From Kribbella solani (GTDB lineage: Bacteria; Actinomycetota; Actinomycetes; Propionibacteriales; Kribbellaceae): a stretch of 64,000 nt of DNA. The stretch spans positions 2,356,001 to 2,420,000 of the forward strand of contig NZ_JACHNF010000001.1 in NCBI RefSeq assembly GCF_014205295.1, given 5' to 3'. Shown here in pieces: positions 7,459 to 15,928 of the stretch (its first letter is position 1; every line of letters starts with the position of its first letter). The position numbers and the translations under genes are program-made. The notes under the pieces were generated by a model, which was not told the DNA's origin, did no database searches, and saw only the letters and a list, made by a program, of their open reading frames with translations.

Positions 7459-9026
7459 GCGTCCTCCCGAGGTACAGGTCTTCCGGTGATCCGGGTGTAC
7501 AACTCCTCCGCCACCCCGGTACCCAGGGGTGCAACAGCAGCGATGTGGCCGTCCGGCCGGATCAGCACGATGGTCTCAGGTGGTACGCCGTACCGCTTGG
7601 TAGTCACACTGCCCGGGTCGAACAGAGCGCGGTCACGCAGACCGGAGTCGTGCGGCGCGTCCCACCGGGAAACGGCGTAGTGCTGCAGCGCCGGCGAATC
7701 GTTCACCGGGATCGACGGGCGCCGGCGTACGTCGGTGAAGTACAGCGCGACGAACGAGTCCCGGCACAGCTCGTGGATCGTCGTACGCCCGGTCGGACTC
7801 TGCAGTACCAGGTCCGGCGCGCGATCCCCGGCGCGTACGGTCGGCGGAGCGCCCGCGGTAGCCACCATCGACCAGTCGCCGGAACCGTCCACGTCCAGAC
7901 GCACCCCGAGCAACGTACGCGTGTAGGCCGTCGCCCAATCGCTGGTCCCCTCGGTGACAGCACCCTGCTGGAACGACATGTACTTACGTGCCGCCTCAGC
8001 CATCTCACCGGAGCCCTCGATCGCGACCGGGCGCTGCTCCTGCTCGTACCCGTCCAGCAGGGCAGGCTCGGCCCAGCCACGCAGTACCCAGGCCAGGCGC
8101 CACGGCAGGTTGGACGCGTCCAGTGCACCGGTGTTCAGGCCCAGCGCCCACATCGGCGTGATCAGGTGCGCCGCGTCGCCCATCAGGAACACCTTGCGGT
8201 CCTTGGTCCACTGCTCCGCGACGCGGTGGTGCACGTTGTACACGACCGTGCCGAGCAGCTCGATCCGGTCCACCTCACCGATGAACTGCTTGACCTTCAC
8301 CAGCAGGTCCTCGTCACCAGGCGCGTCCGCGCCGGGCGGCAGCGGGAACAGGAACCGCCAGTTGTCCGGCTGCCGGATCAGCACCATCCACTCGGACTTG
8401 TCCGCGAAGTACGCGAGGTACGGGTAGTCGCGCGCGTTGTTGACGTCCAGGTCGACCACTACGTCGATCAGCATGTACCGCTCGGCCAGCGTCTCGCCGA
8501 CGACCTTCACACCGAGCGCGTCACGGATGCGGCTGCGCCCACCGTCGCAGGCGAGCAGGTACGACGCCTCCAGCTCCTGCGGCCCGTCCGGCGTCTCGAG
8601 CTGCAGCACCACCCGGTCGCCACGTACCTCGAACGACGTCAACCGGCGCTGCGTCAGTACTGGCTCCGGCAAGGCCGCCGCCAGCAACGGCTCCATCTTC
8701 TGCTGCGGCAGGTTGATGACGAACGGGAACTGCGTGTCGTTGACCAGCTCGGCGAGCTGCACCGAAGCACGTGGCGTGTTGGTGGCCCGGTCGATGTCAC
8801 CGATCTCGTCGATCCGCAGCGCGGCGCCGAGGATGCCGTCCAGCGCGTCGTACCGGTTCCAGATCTCCAGCGTCCGGCTGAGCGTCGTACCGGCCTTGGT
8901 GTCGGACGACAGCACCGCGTCCTCCTCCAGCAGCACGTACGGGATGCCGTAGTGCGCCAGACCAAGAGCAGTGGTCAGACCGATCGGACCGGCACCTACT
9001 ACTGCTACAGGCAGCTGTTCAGTCAC
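7455..9026 (-). CDS. FAD-dependent aromatic monooxygenase (MhpA/PheA-type)
   Basis: The product is 523 aa, class A flavoprotein hydroxylase. The FAD dinucleotide motif GAGPIG is at residues 11-16, the DG motif is in LLACDGGRSRIRDALG, and the second FAD motif is FLMGDAAHLITPMWALGLNT. The C-terminal thioredoxin-like domain (from about residue 400) is typical of 3-(3-hydroxyphenyl)propionate and phenol hydroxylases. It uses NAD(P)H and O2 to hydroxylate a phenolic ring, preparing it for cleavage. It lies 30 bp after the SDR gene and overlaps the cupin start. Confidence 0.88.
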   Translation of the reverse strand: MTEQLPVAVVGAGPIGLTTALGLAHYGIPYVLLEEDAVLSSDTKAGTTLSRTLEIWNRYDALDGILGAALRIDEIGDIDRATNTPRASVQLAELVNDTQFPFVINLPQQKMEPLLAAALPEPVLTQRRLTSFEVRGDRVVLQLETPDGPQELEASYLLACDGGRSRIRDALGVKVVGETLAERYMLIDVVVDLDVNNARDYPYLAYFADKSEWMVLIRQPDNWRFLFPLPPGADAPGDEDLLVKVKQFIGEVDRIELLGTVVYNVHHRVAEQWTKDRKVFLMGDAAHLITPMWALGLNTGALDASNLPWRLAWVLRGWAEPALLDGYEQEQRPVAIEGSGEMAEAARKYMSFQQGAVTEGTSDWATAYTRTLLGVRLDVDGSGDWSMVATAGAPPTVRAGDRAPDLVLQSPTGRTTIHELCRDSFVALYFTDVRRRPSIPVNDSPALQHYAVSRWDAPHDSGLRDRALFDPGSVTTKRYGVPPETIVLIRPDGHIAAVAPLGTGVAEELYTRITGRPVPREDA

Positions 9027-9056
9027 AAGTTCACTCCGGGCAGCTAGTCGAGGCAG

Positions 9057-9779
9057 CTAGATAAAGCTCGTGAGCTTGGCAAAGGCACGTTCCCTGGGCA
9101 GTACCGACCCGGTGATCGCAGCCGCGTCGGACAGCAGGAACAACAACAGGCCGACCACGTCGTCGGGGTCGCCGATACCTATGGTGTCCTGCCAGTGGTC
9201 CCGGTCCGCACCGGCGTTCGCACCGCGGAACTGCACGGTGTCGATCACGCCTGGCGCGACCACGTTCACCCGGACTCGATCAGCAGCCACTTCTGCCGCC
9301 AGCGACTTGGCGAACGCCACCAGCGCCGCCTTACTCGCCGCGTACCCCGCTGCGCCCGCGTAGCCAGTGGCTGCCAGCCCAGACGTGAACACCACGACCG
9401 AACCGGACTGCCGCGCGACCAGGTGCGGTACGACCGCCTGGCATGCCCACACCACACCGTCAAGGTTCACTTGCAGCGTCCGCGTCCACTCCGCGGCGTC
9501 CATCTCCAGTACGGACGACCGCGGCTGTACGGCGGCACCAGCCACCAAGCCGTCGATCCGCCCGTACTGCTCCAGTACGCCCTGGGCAGCAGCTTCGACG
9601 GCAGTACGGTCCGCGACGTCCACTTCGACGTACTCGATCCCGGCAGCCGGTGGTGTCACATCGAAGACAACCGCCGTACCGCCGACTGCGTTGACAGCAG
9701 TAGCCAGCGCCGCACCGATGCCCTGTGCGCCGCCGGTGATCACCACGACTTCACCGGTCGCGTCGAACTTCACCTTCAT
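9057..9779 (-). CDS. SDR-family NAD(P)-dependent oxidoreductase
   Basis: The product is 240 aa, a classical short-chain dehydrogenase. The cofactor motif TGGAQGIG is at residues 15-22, and the catalytic residues are Ser133, Tyr146 and Lys150 (GYAASK). Asp40 after the second strand (VVFDV) favours NAD over NADP. Its start overlaps the stop of GntR copy 2 by 4 bp. It probably oxidises a hydroxyl group of a pathway intermediate; the substrate is unknown. Confidence 0.88.
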   Translation of the reverse strand: MKVKFDATGEVVVITGGAQGIGAALATAVNAVGGTAVVFDVTPPAAGIEYVEVDVADRTAVEAAAQGVLEQYGRIDGLVAGAAVQPRSSVLEMDAAEWTRTLQVNLDGVVWACQAVVPHLVARQSGSVVVFTSGLAATGYAGAAGYAASKAALVAFAKSLAAEVAADRVRVNVVAPGVIDTVQFRGANAGADRDHWQDTIGIGDPDDVVGLLLFLLSDAAAITGSVLPRERAFAKLTSFI

Positions 9780-10471
9780 GACGTCTCCTTCTTTGACGTC
9801 ATCGTCTCGGTGATCCGCTGGAACGCGCCAGCCAGGTGACTACGCAACGCCTGCTCGGCGGCATCCGGGTCCTGTGCGACGCACGCGTCCAGGATCGCCT
9901 GATGCTCCTGCCGGCTCCGCTCGATCAGGAACGCGGTCGGTCGGCTCCCGAACCGGTAGCGCTCGCTGTTCTGCCAGACCGGCTCGATGGCCCGCGGCAA
10001 CCACTGTGAACCGCTGGCCCGGTAGATCGCGAAGTGGAAGTCAGCATGCGCTCCACGGGCTCCTGCGGAGTCCTCTGCCCGCGACATCCGCAGGTGCTCG
10101 GCCAGTGCGGCAGCAGCTTTCTCCAGGTCCTCACCGGTGAACCGCGCGGCCGCGGCGCGTACGGCGAGACTCTCCAACGCCAGCCTGGTCTCGTGCGTGT
10201 CCCGCAGGTCCTCCAGCGACAGGTCACGTACCCACGCGCCTCGGTGCGGGATGATTTCGACCAGCCCGAGCGCCTCGAGCCGCCGCAGGCCTTCGCGTAC
10301 CGGCATCTGGCTCATCTCGAGCCGACTGGCCAGCTCAACCAGGCGCAACGGTGTACCGCTCGGGAGCTCTCCTGACAGGATCAGCTGGTGCAACTCGGCC
10401 GCCGCGTGCTCAGCGAGCGTACGGCGACCACCTTTGCCGCCACCCGGCAGCAGCTCCAACGGCCCGCTCAT
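9776..10471 (-). CDS. GntR-family regulator, FCD domain (copy 2)
   Basis: The product is 231 aa. The HTH reads LRLVELASRLEMSQMPVREG, and the FCD domain has the same landmarks as copy 1 (FHFAIYRASGSQWLPRAIEP). It is embedded in the middle of the operon, overlapping both the FAH gene stop and the SDR start by 4 bp, so it is made together with the enzymes. The two regulators probably arose by duplication inside this locus and may recognise related sites or different inducers (inference). Confidence 0.88.
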   Translation of the reverse strand: MSGPLELLPGGGKGGRRTLAEHAAAELHQLILSGELPSGTPLRLVELASRLEMSQMPVREGLRRLEALGLVEIIPHRGAWVRDLSLEDLRDTHETRLALESLAVRAAAARFTGEDLEKAAAALAEHLRMSRAEDSAGARGAHADFHFAIYRASGSQWLPRAIEPVWQNSERYRFGSRPTAFLIERSRQEHQAILDACVAQDPDAAEQALRSHLAGAFQRITETMTSKKETS

Positions 10472-11331
10472 CCGCGAGTCACGTAGTTCACGGGGTCTAC
10501 ACGAGTAACCCGGTTGCGCAACGAACCCAGCTTGTCGGCGCGAGTGATGACCTCATCGCCCTCCTGCAAGAACACCTGCGGCTCGCGCGCATTACCGATA
10601 CCGGCCGGCGTACCCGTCAGCAGCAGGTCACCCGGCCGCAATGTCATCCCGAACGACAACTCACTGATCAGCGTCGCCACGTCGTACGCCATCTGCTTGG
10701 TGGACGCGTCCTGACGGACCTCACCGTTCACCAGACACTGCAGGTGGATGTCCTGCGGATCGCCCAGCTCGTCGGCGGTCACGAGCCACGGGCCGAGCGG
10801 CATCGTGTCGTCGATGCTCTTGCCCTTCAGCCACTGCCCGCCATGCGCCCGTTGCAGGTCCCGCTGGGACACGTCGTTCGCGAGCAGGTACCCCCAGACG
10901 TGGTCCAGCGCCCGCTCGACCGGGATGTTCTTCCCGGTCCGGCCGATCACCAGCGCGACCTCCGCCTCGTAATCCCACTTGGCGGAGATCTCCGGATCCC
11001 AGGCGATGTCGTCGTACGGACCGATCACCACGTCCGGGCCCTTGGTGAAGAAGGTCGGATGCTCGGGCCGGTCGACGTCCTGCCCCTCGCGTTTGCCCTT
11101 GCTCTCCTCGAAGTGATCCCAGTAGTTCCACCCGGTACACAGAATGTCCCGCCGGAACCGGCGCAGTGGCGCCCGCAGCATGCCTTCGTGGTAAGGGATC
11201 TGCTCCCCCGACAACGAAGCGCCGGACTCGATCACCTCGGTCAGATCCGTTGCTGTCAGCAATGAGACCGTGTCTCCCGAGAGCACGCCGGGCACTTCCC
11301 GCCCGGCGTGCTCCACCATCACGTACCGCAT
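10468..11331 (-). CDS. fumarylacetoacetate hydrolase (FAH)-family protein
   Basis: The product is 287 aa. The C-terminal FAH fold shows the metal-ligand pattern WDYEAEVALVIGR, then GYLLANDVSQRDLQ, KSIDDTMPLGPWLV and LLTGTPAGIG. Members hydrolyse or hydrate 2,4-dioxo or 2-oxo-enol acids at the end of aromatic and sugar-acid pathways. ATG 11331 (MRYVMVEHAG) is chosen; the longer reading to 11364 adds a non-conserved leader. The stop overlaps the downstream GntR gene by ATGA. Exact reaction (fumarylpyruvate or acylpyruvate hydrolase, or enol hydratase) is undecided. Confidence 0.87.
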   Translation of the reverse strand: MRYVMVEHAGREVPGVLSGDTVSLLTATDLTEVIESGASLSGEQIPYHEGMLRAPLRRFRRDILCTGWNYWDHFEESKGKREGQDVDRPEHPTFFTKGPDVVIGPYDDIAWDPEISAKWDYEAEVALVIGRTGKNIPVERALDHVWGYLLANDVSQRDLQRAHGGQWLKGKSIDDTMPLGPWLVTADELGDPQDIHLQCLVNGEVRQDASTKQMAYDVATLISELSFGMTLRPGDLLLTGTPAGIGNAREPQVFLQEGDEVITRADKLGSLRNRVTRVDPVNYVTRG

Positions 11332-11370
11332 CTCAGGTCCACTCGACGCCGCGCACGGAATCACCCCTCA

Positions 11371-11455
11371 CTCGTCCACGTCCTCGCTCCGCTCCGGGCG
11401 CGGACGAGGCACCAAGCGGGCTGTGTTGAATGATGAGCTCGCTCCGCTCGCTCAT
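11371..11455. repeat. two inverted repeats between ridA and the FAH gene
   Basis: The 120-bp gap between ridA and the FAH gene holds CTCGTCC (11371-11377) paired with GGACGAG (11402-11408), and ATGAGC (11433-11438) paired with GCTCAT (11450-11455). The second hairpin covers the ridA stop. They could act as an mRNA processing or attenuation element inside the operon, as no U-run follows. Confidence 0.5.
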
Positions 11456-11847
11456 GAGACCACCGCGATGGCGCTGATCTCGATCAGATAGTCAGGATGG
11501 GCGAGCTTGCTGACCTCGACCATGGTCGAGGCCGGCAAGGGTTCCGTGAAGTACCGCGCCCGGATCTCGTGGATCTTGGCGAAGTCCTCCATGTTGCGTA
11601 CGTACACGTCCACCCGGCAGATGTCCGCGAGCGTGCCGCCGGCCGCCTCGACCGCCGACTTCACGTTCTCGCAGACCTGCCTGGTCTGTTCCTGGACATC
11701 GCCGACGCCGGCGATCCCGCCGTCCGGCCGGCGCGCCGTCATCCCGGAGACGAACACCAGCCGCCCGGTCGCCTCGATCGTGGTGGCCTGCGAGAACACC
11801 CCGTTCGGGCTCCGCAGCGCATCCGTCGAAACCTGTGTCTTCGGCAT
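11452..11847 (-). CDS. RidA/YjgF-family enamine-imine deaminase
   Basis: The product is 131 aa with family landmarks VFVSGMTARRPDG, VCENVKSAVEAAGGTLADI and the C-terminal ISAIAVVS. The Arg that binds the substrate carboxylate is plausible in ICRVDVYVRNME. RidA proteins release ammonia from enamine/imine acids; some in aromatic clusters act as 2-aminomuconate deaminases. Together with the ACMSD-like protein this hints that the cluster handles an amino-substituted ring (inference). The ATG overlaps the Ldh stop (TGATG). Confidence 0.87.
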   Translation of the reverse strand: MPKTQVSTDALRSPNGVFSQATTIEATGRLVFVSGMTARRPDGGIAGVGDVQEQTRQVCENVKSAVEAAGGTLADICRVDVYVRNMEDFAKIHEIRARYFTEPLPASTMVEVSKLAHPDYLIEISAIAVVS

Positions 11848-12935
11848 CAGTTCAGCTCCCCTCCGGCCGGGATGACGGCGCCGACGGCGCGTGCGGCCGC
11901 CAGTAGTCCGTCCAGTCCCGGCTTCTCGATCAGTACTCCGTGCCGGCGCTGCTGTGCCGCGCGCTCGGCCTCGATCTCACCCGGCAGATACAGCCGGTCC
12001 ACCCCTGGTGCCGTCGCGCTTCCGCGGACCCGTGCCGCCAGCCCGGACGAGCGGCGGCGGAACGCCTCCACCCCGCCCATCAGCTCCGGGTCGATCGCCA
12101 GGAACAGGTGCGCGCAGTCGTTCGGCCGGTCCGGCTCGCGGTACAGCGGGCGTACCTCGTCGCCCCAGCCGCCACCACTGAGTACACCGGTCAGCACGTC
12201 GATCATCAACGCCAGACCGAATCCCTTGTGCCCGGCGGCCGGCAACAGCATGCCGAGCACCGCCTCGTCCGGGTCGGTGGTCGGCGTCCCGGAAGCGTCG
12301 GTGGCCCAGGTGTCCGGAATCGAACGCCCGGCCGACGCCGCCAGCCGGATCTTGCCCAGGGCAACGGCCGACAGGGCCATGTCCAGCACGATCTCCACCC
12401 CGGCCGTGGTCGGTACGGCGATCGCGAGCGGGTTGTTGCCGACCAACCGTTCCGCGCCGCCCGGCGCGGGCATCAGCGGAGTCGTGTTGGACATTGCGAT
12501 ACCGATACACCCGGACTCGGCCGCCTGCGTCGCCCAGCGGCTCGCGGCGCCGAAGTGATGCGCGTTGCGGACCGAGACCAGACCGATGCCGTATCGGCCG
12601 GCGCGCTCGATCGCATGTCCCATCGCCTGCGGGCTGGACAGTTGCCCCATGCCACCACGGGCATCCACCACCATCGCGGCGCCGGCATCGAACAGTACGT
12701 CCAGTTCGCGTTCCCGGGTGACACCGCCGGCGTTCAGCCGCTCGACGTACATCGGGACCAGCATCACGCCGTGCGAGCTGACCCCGCGCAGATCGGCCTC
12801 GACCAGCGCGGCAGCGATCCCGTCGGCGTCCGCGGCCGCGAACCCGAGCTTGCCGAAAACAGCAGCCACGGTCGCCTGCAACCATTCCGGCCGAACCAGC
12901 ACCCGCTGATCGGCGTCTGAAGCTTGTGCTGTCAT
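11847..12935 (-). CDS. Ldh-family (malate/lactate/ureidoglycolate dehydrogenase type) oxidoreductase
   Basis: The product is 362 aa. Signatures are DLRGVSSHGVMLVPMYVERL (catalytic His in SSHG), VRNAHHFGAASRWA and NNPLAIAVPT, followed by GHKGFGLALMIDVLTGVLSGG. This NAD(P)-dependent family has an unusual fold and reduces 2-oxo acids or imines such as delta-1-piperideine-2-carboxylate. It overlaps the permease stop by 4 bp. In this setting it may act on an oxo acid released by the hydrolase or deaminase. Confidence 0.87.
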   Translation of the reverse strand: MTAQASDADQRVLVRPEWLQATVAAVFGKLGFAAADADGIAAALVEADLRGVSSHGVMLVPMYVERLNAGGVTRERELDVLFDAGAAMVVDARGGMGQLSSPQAMGHAIERAGRYGIGLVSVRNAHHFGAASRWATQAAESGCIGIAMSNTTPLMPAPGGAERLVGNNPLAIAVPTTAGVEIVLDMALSAVALGKIRLAASAGRSIPDTWATDASGTPTTDPDEAVLGMLLPAAGHKGFGLALMIDVLTGVLSGGGWGDEVRPLYREPDRPNDCAHLFLAIDPELMGGVEAFRRRSSGLAARVRGSATAPGVDRLYLPGEIEAERAAQQRRHGVLIEKPGLDGLLAAARAVGAVIPAGGELN

Positions 12936-13711
12936 CGGGTCTCACGCGCCCAGGGCAGCAGGAGGTATTCCAGCAAGGCCAATCCGTAGAAGAGGACGAT
13001 GCTCATCACGCTGAGCAGGGTGATCGCGGCGAAGGCCAGGGTGGTGTCGGCGCTCGCGCCGGACTGCTGGATGATGTACCCGAGTCCCTTGGTCGCACCA
13101 ACGAACTCGGCGATCACGGACCCGATCACGGCCAGCGAGATCGCCACCTTGAAGCCGGTGAAGATCTGCGGCATCGCGTACCGCAACCGGAGTTTGAAGA
13201 ACTCCTGCGTCCGGCTCGCGTTCAGCGACCGCATCAGCTCGACCAGTTCGCTCGGCGTCGACTTCATTCCCTGCGCGGTCGAGATCACGATCGGGAAGAA
13301 GCACATCAGCAGTACCATCACCACCTTCGGCCACTGGCCGAAGCCCATCCAGACCACCAGCAGCGGCGCGACCGCGACCTTCGGGATCGAGTTCACCATC
13401 AGCAGCAACGGGTAGACCAGCCGCTCCAGGATCACCGACCGGACGATCAGCAGCGCGATCGGTACGCCGATCACGATCGCCAGCAGGAAACCCTCGATCG
13501 TCTCCAGCAGCGAGGTGCCGGTCTCGGTCAGCAGCATGCCGGGCTGCTCGGAGAACTTGACCACCACGTCCCACGGACTCGGCAGCAGGTACGGCTCGAT
13601 CGCGAACACGATCGTCGCGCCCCACCAGAGCGCGACCGTCGCGGCCAGACCGATGATCGGCAGTACGACGGCGGCGGCCGGCGAATCCTTCAGCCAGGAT
13701 CGTCTCGTCAT
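12932..13711 (-). CDS. NitT/TauT-type ABC transporter permease
   Basis: The product is 259 aa with about six membrane segments; the binding-protein-dependent permease EAA-like loop is in LMRSLNASRTQEFFKLRLRY followed by AMPQIFTGFK. Start MTRRSWLKDS at 13711 overlaps the ATPase stop (TGATG); the upstream extension lies inside the ATPase gene. Together with the neighbouring ATPase and lipoprotein it forms an uptake system for an aromatic acid or other organic anion. Confidence 0.87.
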   Translation of the reverse strand: MTRRSWLKDSPAAAVVLPIIGLAATVALWWGATIVFAIEPYLLPSPWDVVVKFSEQPGMLLTETGTSLLETIEGFLLAIVIGVPIALLIVRSVILERLVYPLLLMVNSIPKVAVAPLLVVWMGFGQWPKVVMVLLMCFFPIVISTAQGMKSTPSELVELMRSLNASRTQEFFKLRLRYAMPQIFTGFKVAISLAVIGSVIAEFVGATKGLGYIIQQSGASADTTLAFAAITLLSVMSIVLFYGLALLEYLLLPWARETR

Positions 13712-14502
13712 CAGCCCCGCACCTCGTCCACCGTACGAACCTCGTCGCCGGACTTCTCCGCGAGCAGCGCGTGCAACCGGGCGCTGATCGTCGCGACCTC
13801 GGTGACGTGCGCGTCCTGCCCGAGGCTGCGCGGCCGCGGGATGTCGATGTCGACGACCTCCCGCATCCGCCCCGGCCGCGGTGTCAGCACGACGACCCGG
13901 TCGGCCAGTACGACGGCCTCCTCGATCGAGTGCGTGACGAACACGATCGTGGTGGAAAGCTCCATCTTGATCCGTTGCAGTTCCTCGGACAGCTCGGTCC
14001 GGGTGAGCGCGTCCAGGGCCGAGAACGGCTCGTCCATCAGCATCACCTGCGGGTCGCGGATCAACGACCGGCACAGCGACACCCGTTGCTGCATGCCACC
14101 GGACAGCTCGTGCGGCAGCCGCCCCTCGAACCCCTGCAGCCCGACCAGCTCGAGCAGCTGATGAGCACGGTCCCGGTACGAAGCCTTGCTGCCCTTGTCG
14201 ATCTCGACCGGGAGCATCACGTTCGACAGCACCGATCGCCACGGCAGCAGGGCCGGGCGCTGGAACATGAAGGAGACGTCCCGGCGCGGCCCGGTGACGG
14301 GTTCGCCCGCCACCTGGACCGAGCCGGACGTCGGGGGCAACAGTCCCGCGATCAGCCGGAGCAGCGTGGACTTGCCACAGCCGGACCGGCCGATCAGCGT
14401 GACGAACTCACCACCCTGAACGTGCAGGTCGATCTCCTCCAGGGCGGTCACCCGGCCCTCGCGTCCGTCGAAGACCTGCCCCACGCCGTCCAGGCGAATC
14501 AT
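13711..14502 (-). CDS. NitT/TauT-type ABC transporter ATP-binding protein
   Basis: The product is 263 aa. Walker A GRSGCGKST is at residues 38-46, the signature LSGGMQQRVSLCRSL follows, then Walker B VMLMDEPFSALD and the switch His in VFVTHSIEEA. It closely resembles SsuB/TauB-type importers. It lies 36 bp downstream of the substrate-binding protein and is coupled to the permease. Confidence 0.9.
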   Translation of the reverse strand: MIRLDGVGQVFDGREGRVTALEEIDLHVQGGEFVTLIGRSGCGKSTLLRLIAGLLPPTSGSVQVAGEPVTGPRRDVSFMFQRPALLPWRSVLSNVMLPVEIDKGSKASYRDRAHQLLELVGLQGFEGRLPHELSGGMQQRVSLCRSLIRDPQVMLMDEPFSALDALTRTELSEELQRIKMELSTTIVFVTHSIEEAVVLADRVVVLTPRPGRMREVVDIDIPRPRSLGQDAHVTEVATISARLHALLAEKSGDEVRTVDEVRG

Positions 14503-14538
14503 CCGGTTCCAGTTCTCCCTTGCCAGCTCTTCGGAGCG

Positions 14539-15561
14539 CTAGCTCTTCGGAGCCAGGCTCATCGTGACCACGTCCTCCGGCTTGATCGCACCGGGCGTGA
14601 TCGCCTTCGACTGCTCCAGCAGCGCGATGATCTTCTGCACCCGCTCGACGCTGACGTCACCCAGCGGGCCGTTGAAGCTCTTCGGCTTGACGTAGTCCTT
14701 CATGATGTTCAGCTCGGCGGTGGCGACGGCGACATCCGTGGTCGGCACGTACTTCTTCAGCGTCTCGGCGGCCCCGGCCGGGTCGTCGATGGTGTCCTGC
14801 AGACCCTTGAGCAGCGCCGCGGTGAACTTCTTCACCTGGTCCGGGTGGTCCTTGGCCAGGTCCGTCCGGGTGATGATCGCGTTCCCGTACAGGTCCGGCA
14901 GCACGTCGCCGTACGGCAGCGTGACCGCCTTGCGGTGCTTCGGGTCCGCCTTCTCGATCAGCGGCTGACCGACCACGAACTGGCCGATGCCCTGCACCTT
15001 GCCGGCCGCCAGCAGGTTCGGCAGCGCGGGCGGCGGGGACGGCAGGAAGGTGACCGACTTCGGGTCGATGTGCACCGCGTTGGCGTACACCGGGAACATC
15101 ACCGTGTTGGTCGAACCCGGCTGGTCGCCGATGGTCTTGCCGGGCAGGTCCTGCGGGCCCTTGATGCCCAGACCCTCCAGCGACATGATCGCGGCCAGTG
15201 ACTTCTGGTGGATCATCCCGACCGTGGTCACCGGCAGCTTCTGCTTACCGAGCGTGATCGCGGTCGCGGTGAAGTCGCCGATGCCGTAGTCGGCCTGGCC
15301 GCCGGCCACCAGCTTCATCACGTCGACGGTGCCGGTTCCGGGCGAGATCTTGACGTCGAACCCGGCGTCCTTGAAGTAGCCCTTCTCCAGCGCGACGTAC
15401 GCGTACGCCTCCCGGCCGAAAGTGTTGAACGACGTCAGATAGCTGACCTTCTGCAGGCCACCGTCGTCCGCCGACTTGTCCTTGCTGCCGCCGTTGCACG
15501 CACTCACCGCGGCGAGCCCCAGGACCGCCATCAGGGCGATGACGGAACGCCTCAACCTCAT
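14539..15561 (-). CDS. NMT1/THI5-like ABC transporter substrate-binding lipoprotein
   Basis: The product is 340 aa with a type II signal: positive MRLRRS, hydrophobic core and lipobox VSAC with Cys22. The mature part has the periplasmic-binding type 2 fold of NMT1/SsuA proteins (YVALEKGYFKDAGFDVKI; KLVAGGQADYGIGDF). This places the protein on the outer face of the cell membrane, where it captures the substrate. It is the first gene of the long catabolic operon, directly downstream of a perfect palindrome. Thiamine-precursor uptake is an alternative for this fold, but no thiamine genes or THI box are near. Confidence 0.88.
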   Translation of the reverse strand: MRLRRSVIALMAVLGLAAVSACNGGSKDKSADDGGLQKVSYLTSFNTFGREAYAYVALEKGYFKDAGFDVKISPGTGTVDVMKLVAGGQADYGIGDFTATAITLGKQKLPVTTVGMIHQKSLAAIMSLEGLGIKGPQDLPGKTIGDQPGSTNTVMFPVYANAVHIDPKSVTFLPSPPPALPNLLAAGKVQGIGQFVVGQPLIEKADPKHRKAVTLPYGDVLPDLYGNAIITRTDLAKDHPDQVKKFTAALLKGLQDTIDDPAGAAETLKKYVPTTDVAVATAELNIMKDYVKPKSFNGPLGDVSVERVQKIIALLEQSKAITPGAIKPEDVVTMSLAPKS

Positions 15562-15580
15562 ATCGACCTCTCTCGTCCCG

Positions 15581-15603
15581 ATATTTGATCAAACATCAAA
15601 TAT
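15581..15603. promoter_or_regulatory. perfect palindromic operator upstream of the catabolic operon
   Basis: ATATTTGAT (15581-15589) and ATCAAATAT (15595-15603) are exact inverted repeats separated by CAAAC. An inner TTTGATCAAA (15584-15593) is also self-complementary. The site is 20 bp upstream of the SBP start and AT-rich in a GC-rich genome, so it probably overlaps the promoter. It shares half-site and spacing with 6122-6137. Likely bound by an FCD regulator of the cluster. Confidence 0.65.
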
Positions 15604-15928
15604 GGAAAGGTGGTCAATCCGCCCGCGGGGACTTCACAGGGATTTGACGTCCGCTGCGCCGGGTCCTCGCGGTACCGCTGGCCACCCGTCCTGGAGCTGT
15701 TCCCCATACCTGTCCGTAACCGGACGGGCACCCGCCCCGACCACAGACCGTACCTGCCTCGGCAGCAGATCGCGACGGTCCTGAGCGCCGAACCTTTAGC
15801 TGCAGCGTCAAATTTGCGTAAACCCTCACCTTTGCCGTGATCCTGCCCACTCCGGCGCGGGTTTCCGGCCGCTGGCAAGGGGCTCACTCCGGCGAGGGAG
15901 GTGCCACTCCCCTGGCTTTTGACACCAT
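15604..15928. other. intergenic region between catabolic operon and two-component genes
   Basis: No coding frame is convincing here. It must hold divergent promoters for the ABC operon and the histidine kinase. A small hairpin TCCG-TAAC-CGGA lies near 15710-15725, and an AT-rich patch (CAAATTTGCGTAAA) near 15808-15824 may belong to a promoter. Confidence 0.5.

Noticed and set aside
12932..14242. 436-codon reading of the permease with a long N-terminal extension
   Set aside because: The extension lies within the ATPase gene in another frame; the permease starts at 13711 with a TGATG overlap.
15562..15928. THI-box riboswitch before the NMT1/THI5-like transporter
   Set aside because: No CUGAGA or related conserved elements are visible; the leader to the start codon is only about 20-40 bp and is occupied by the palindrome.
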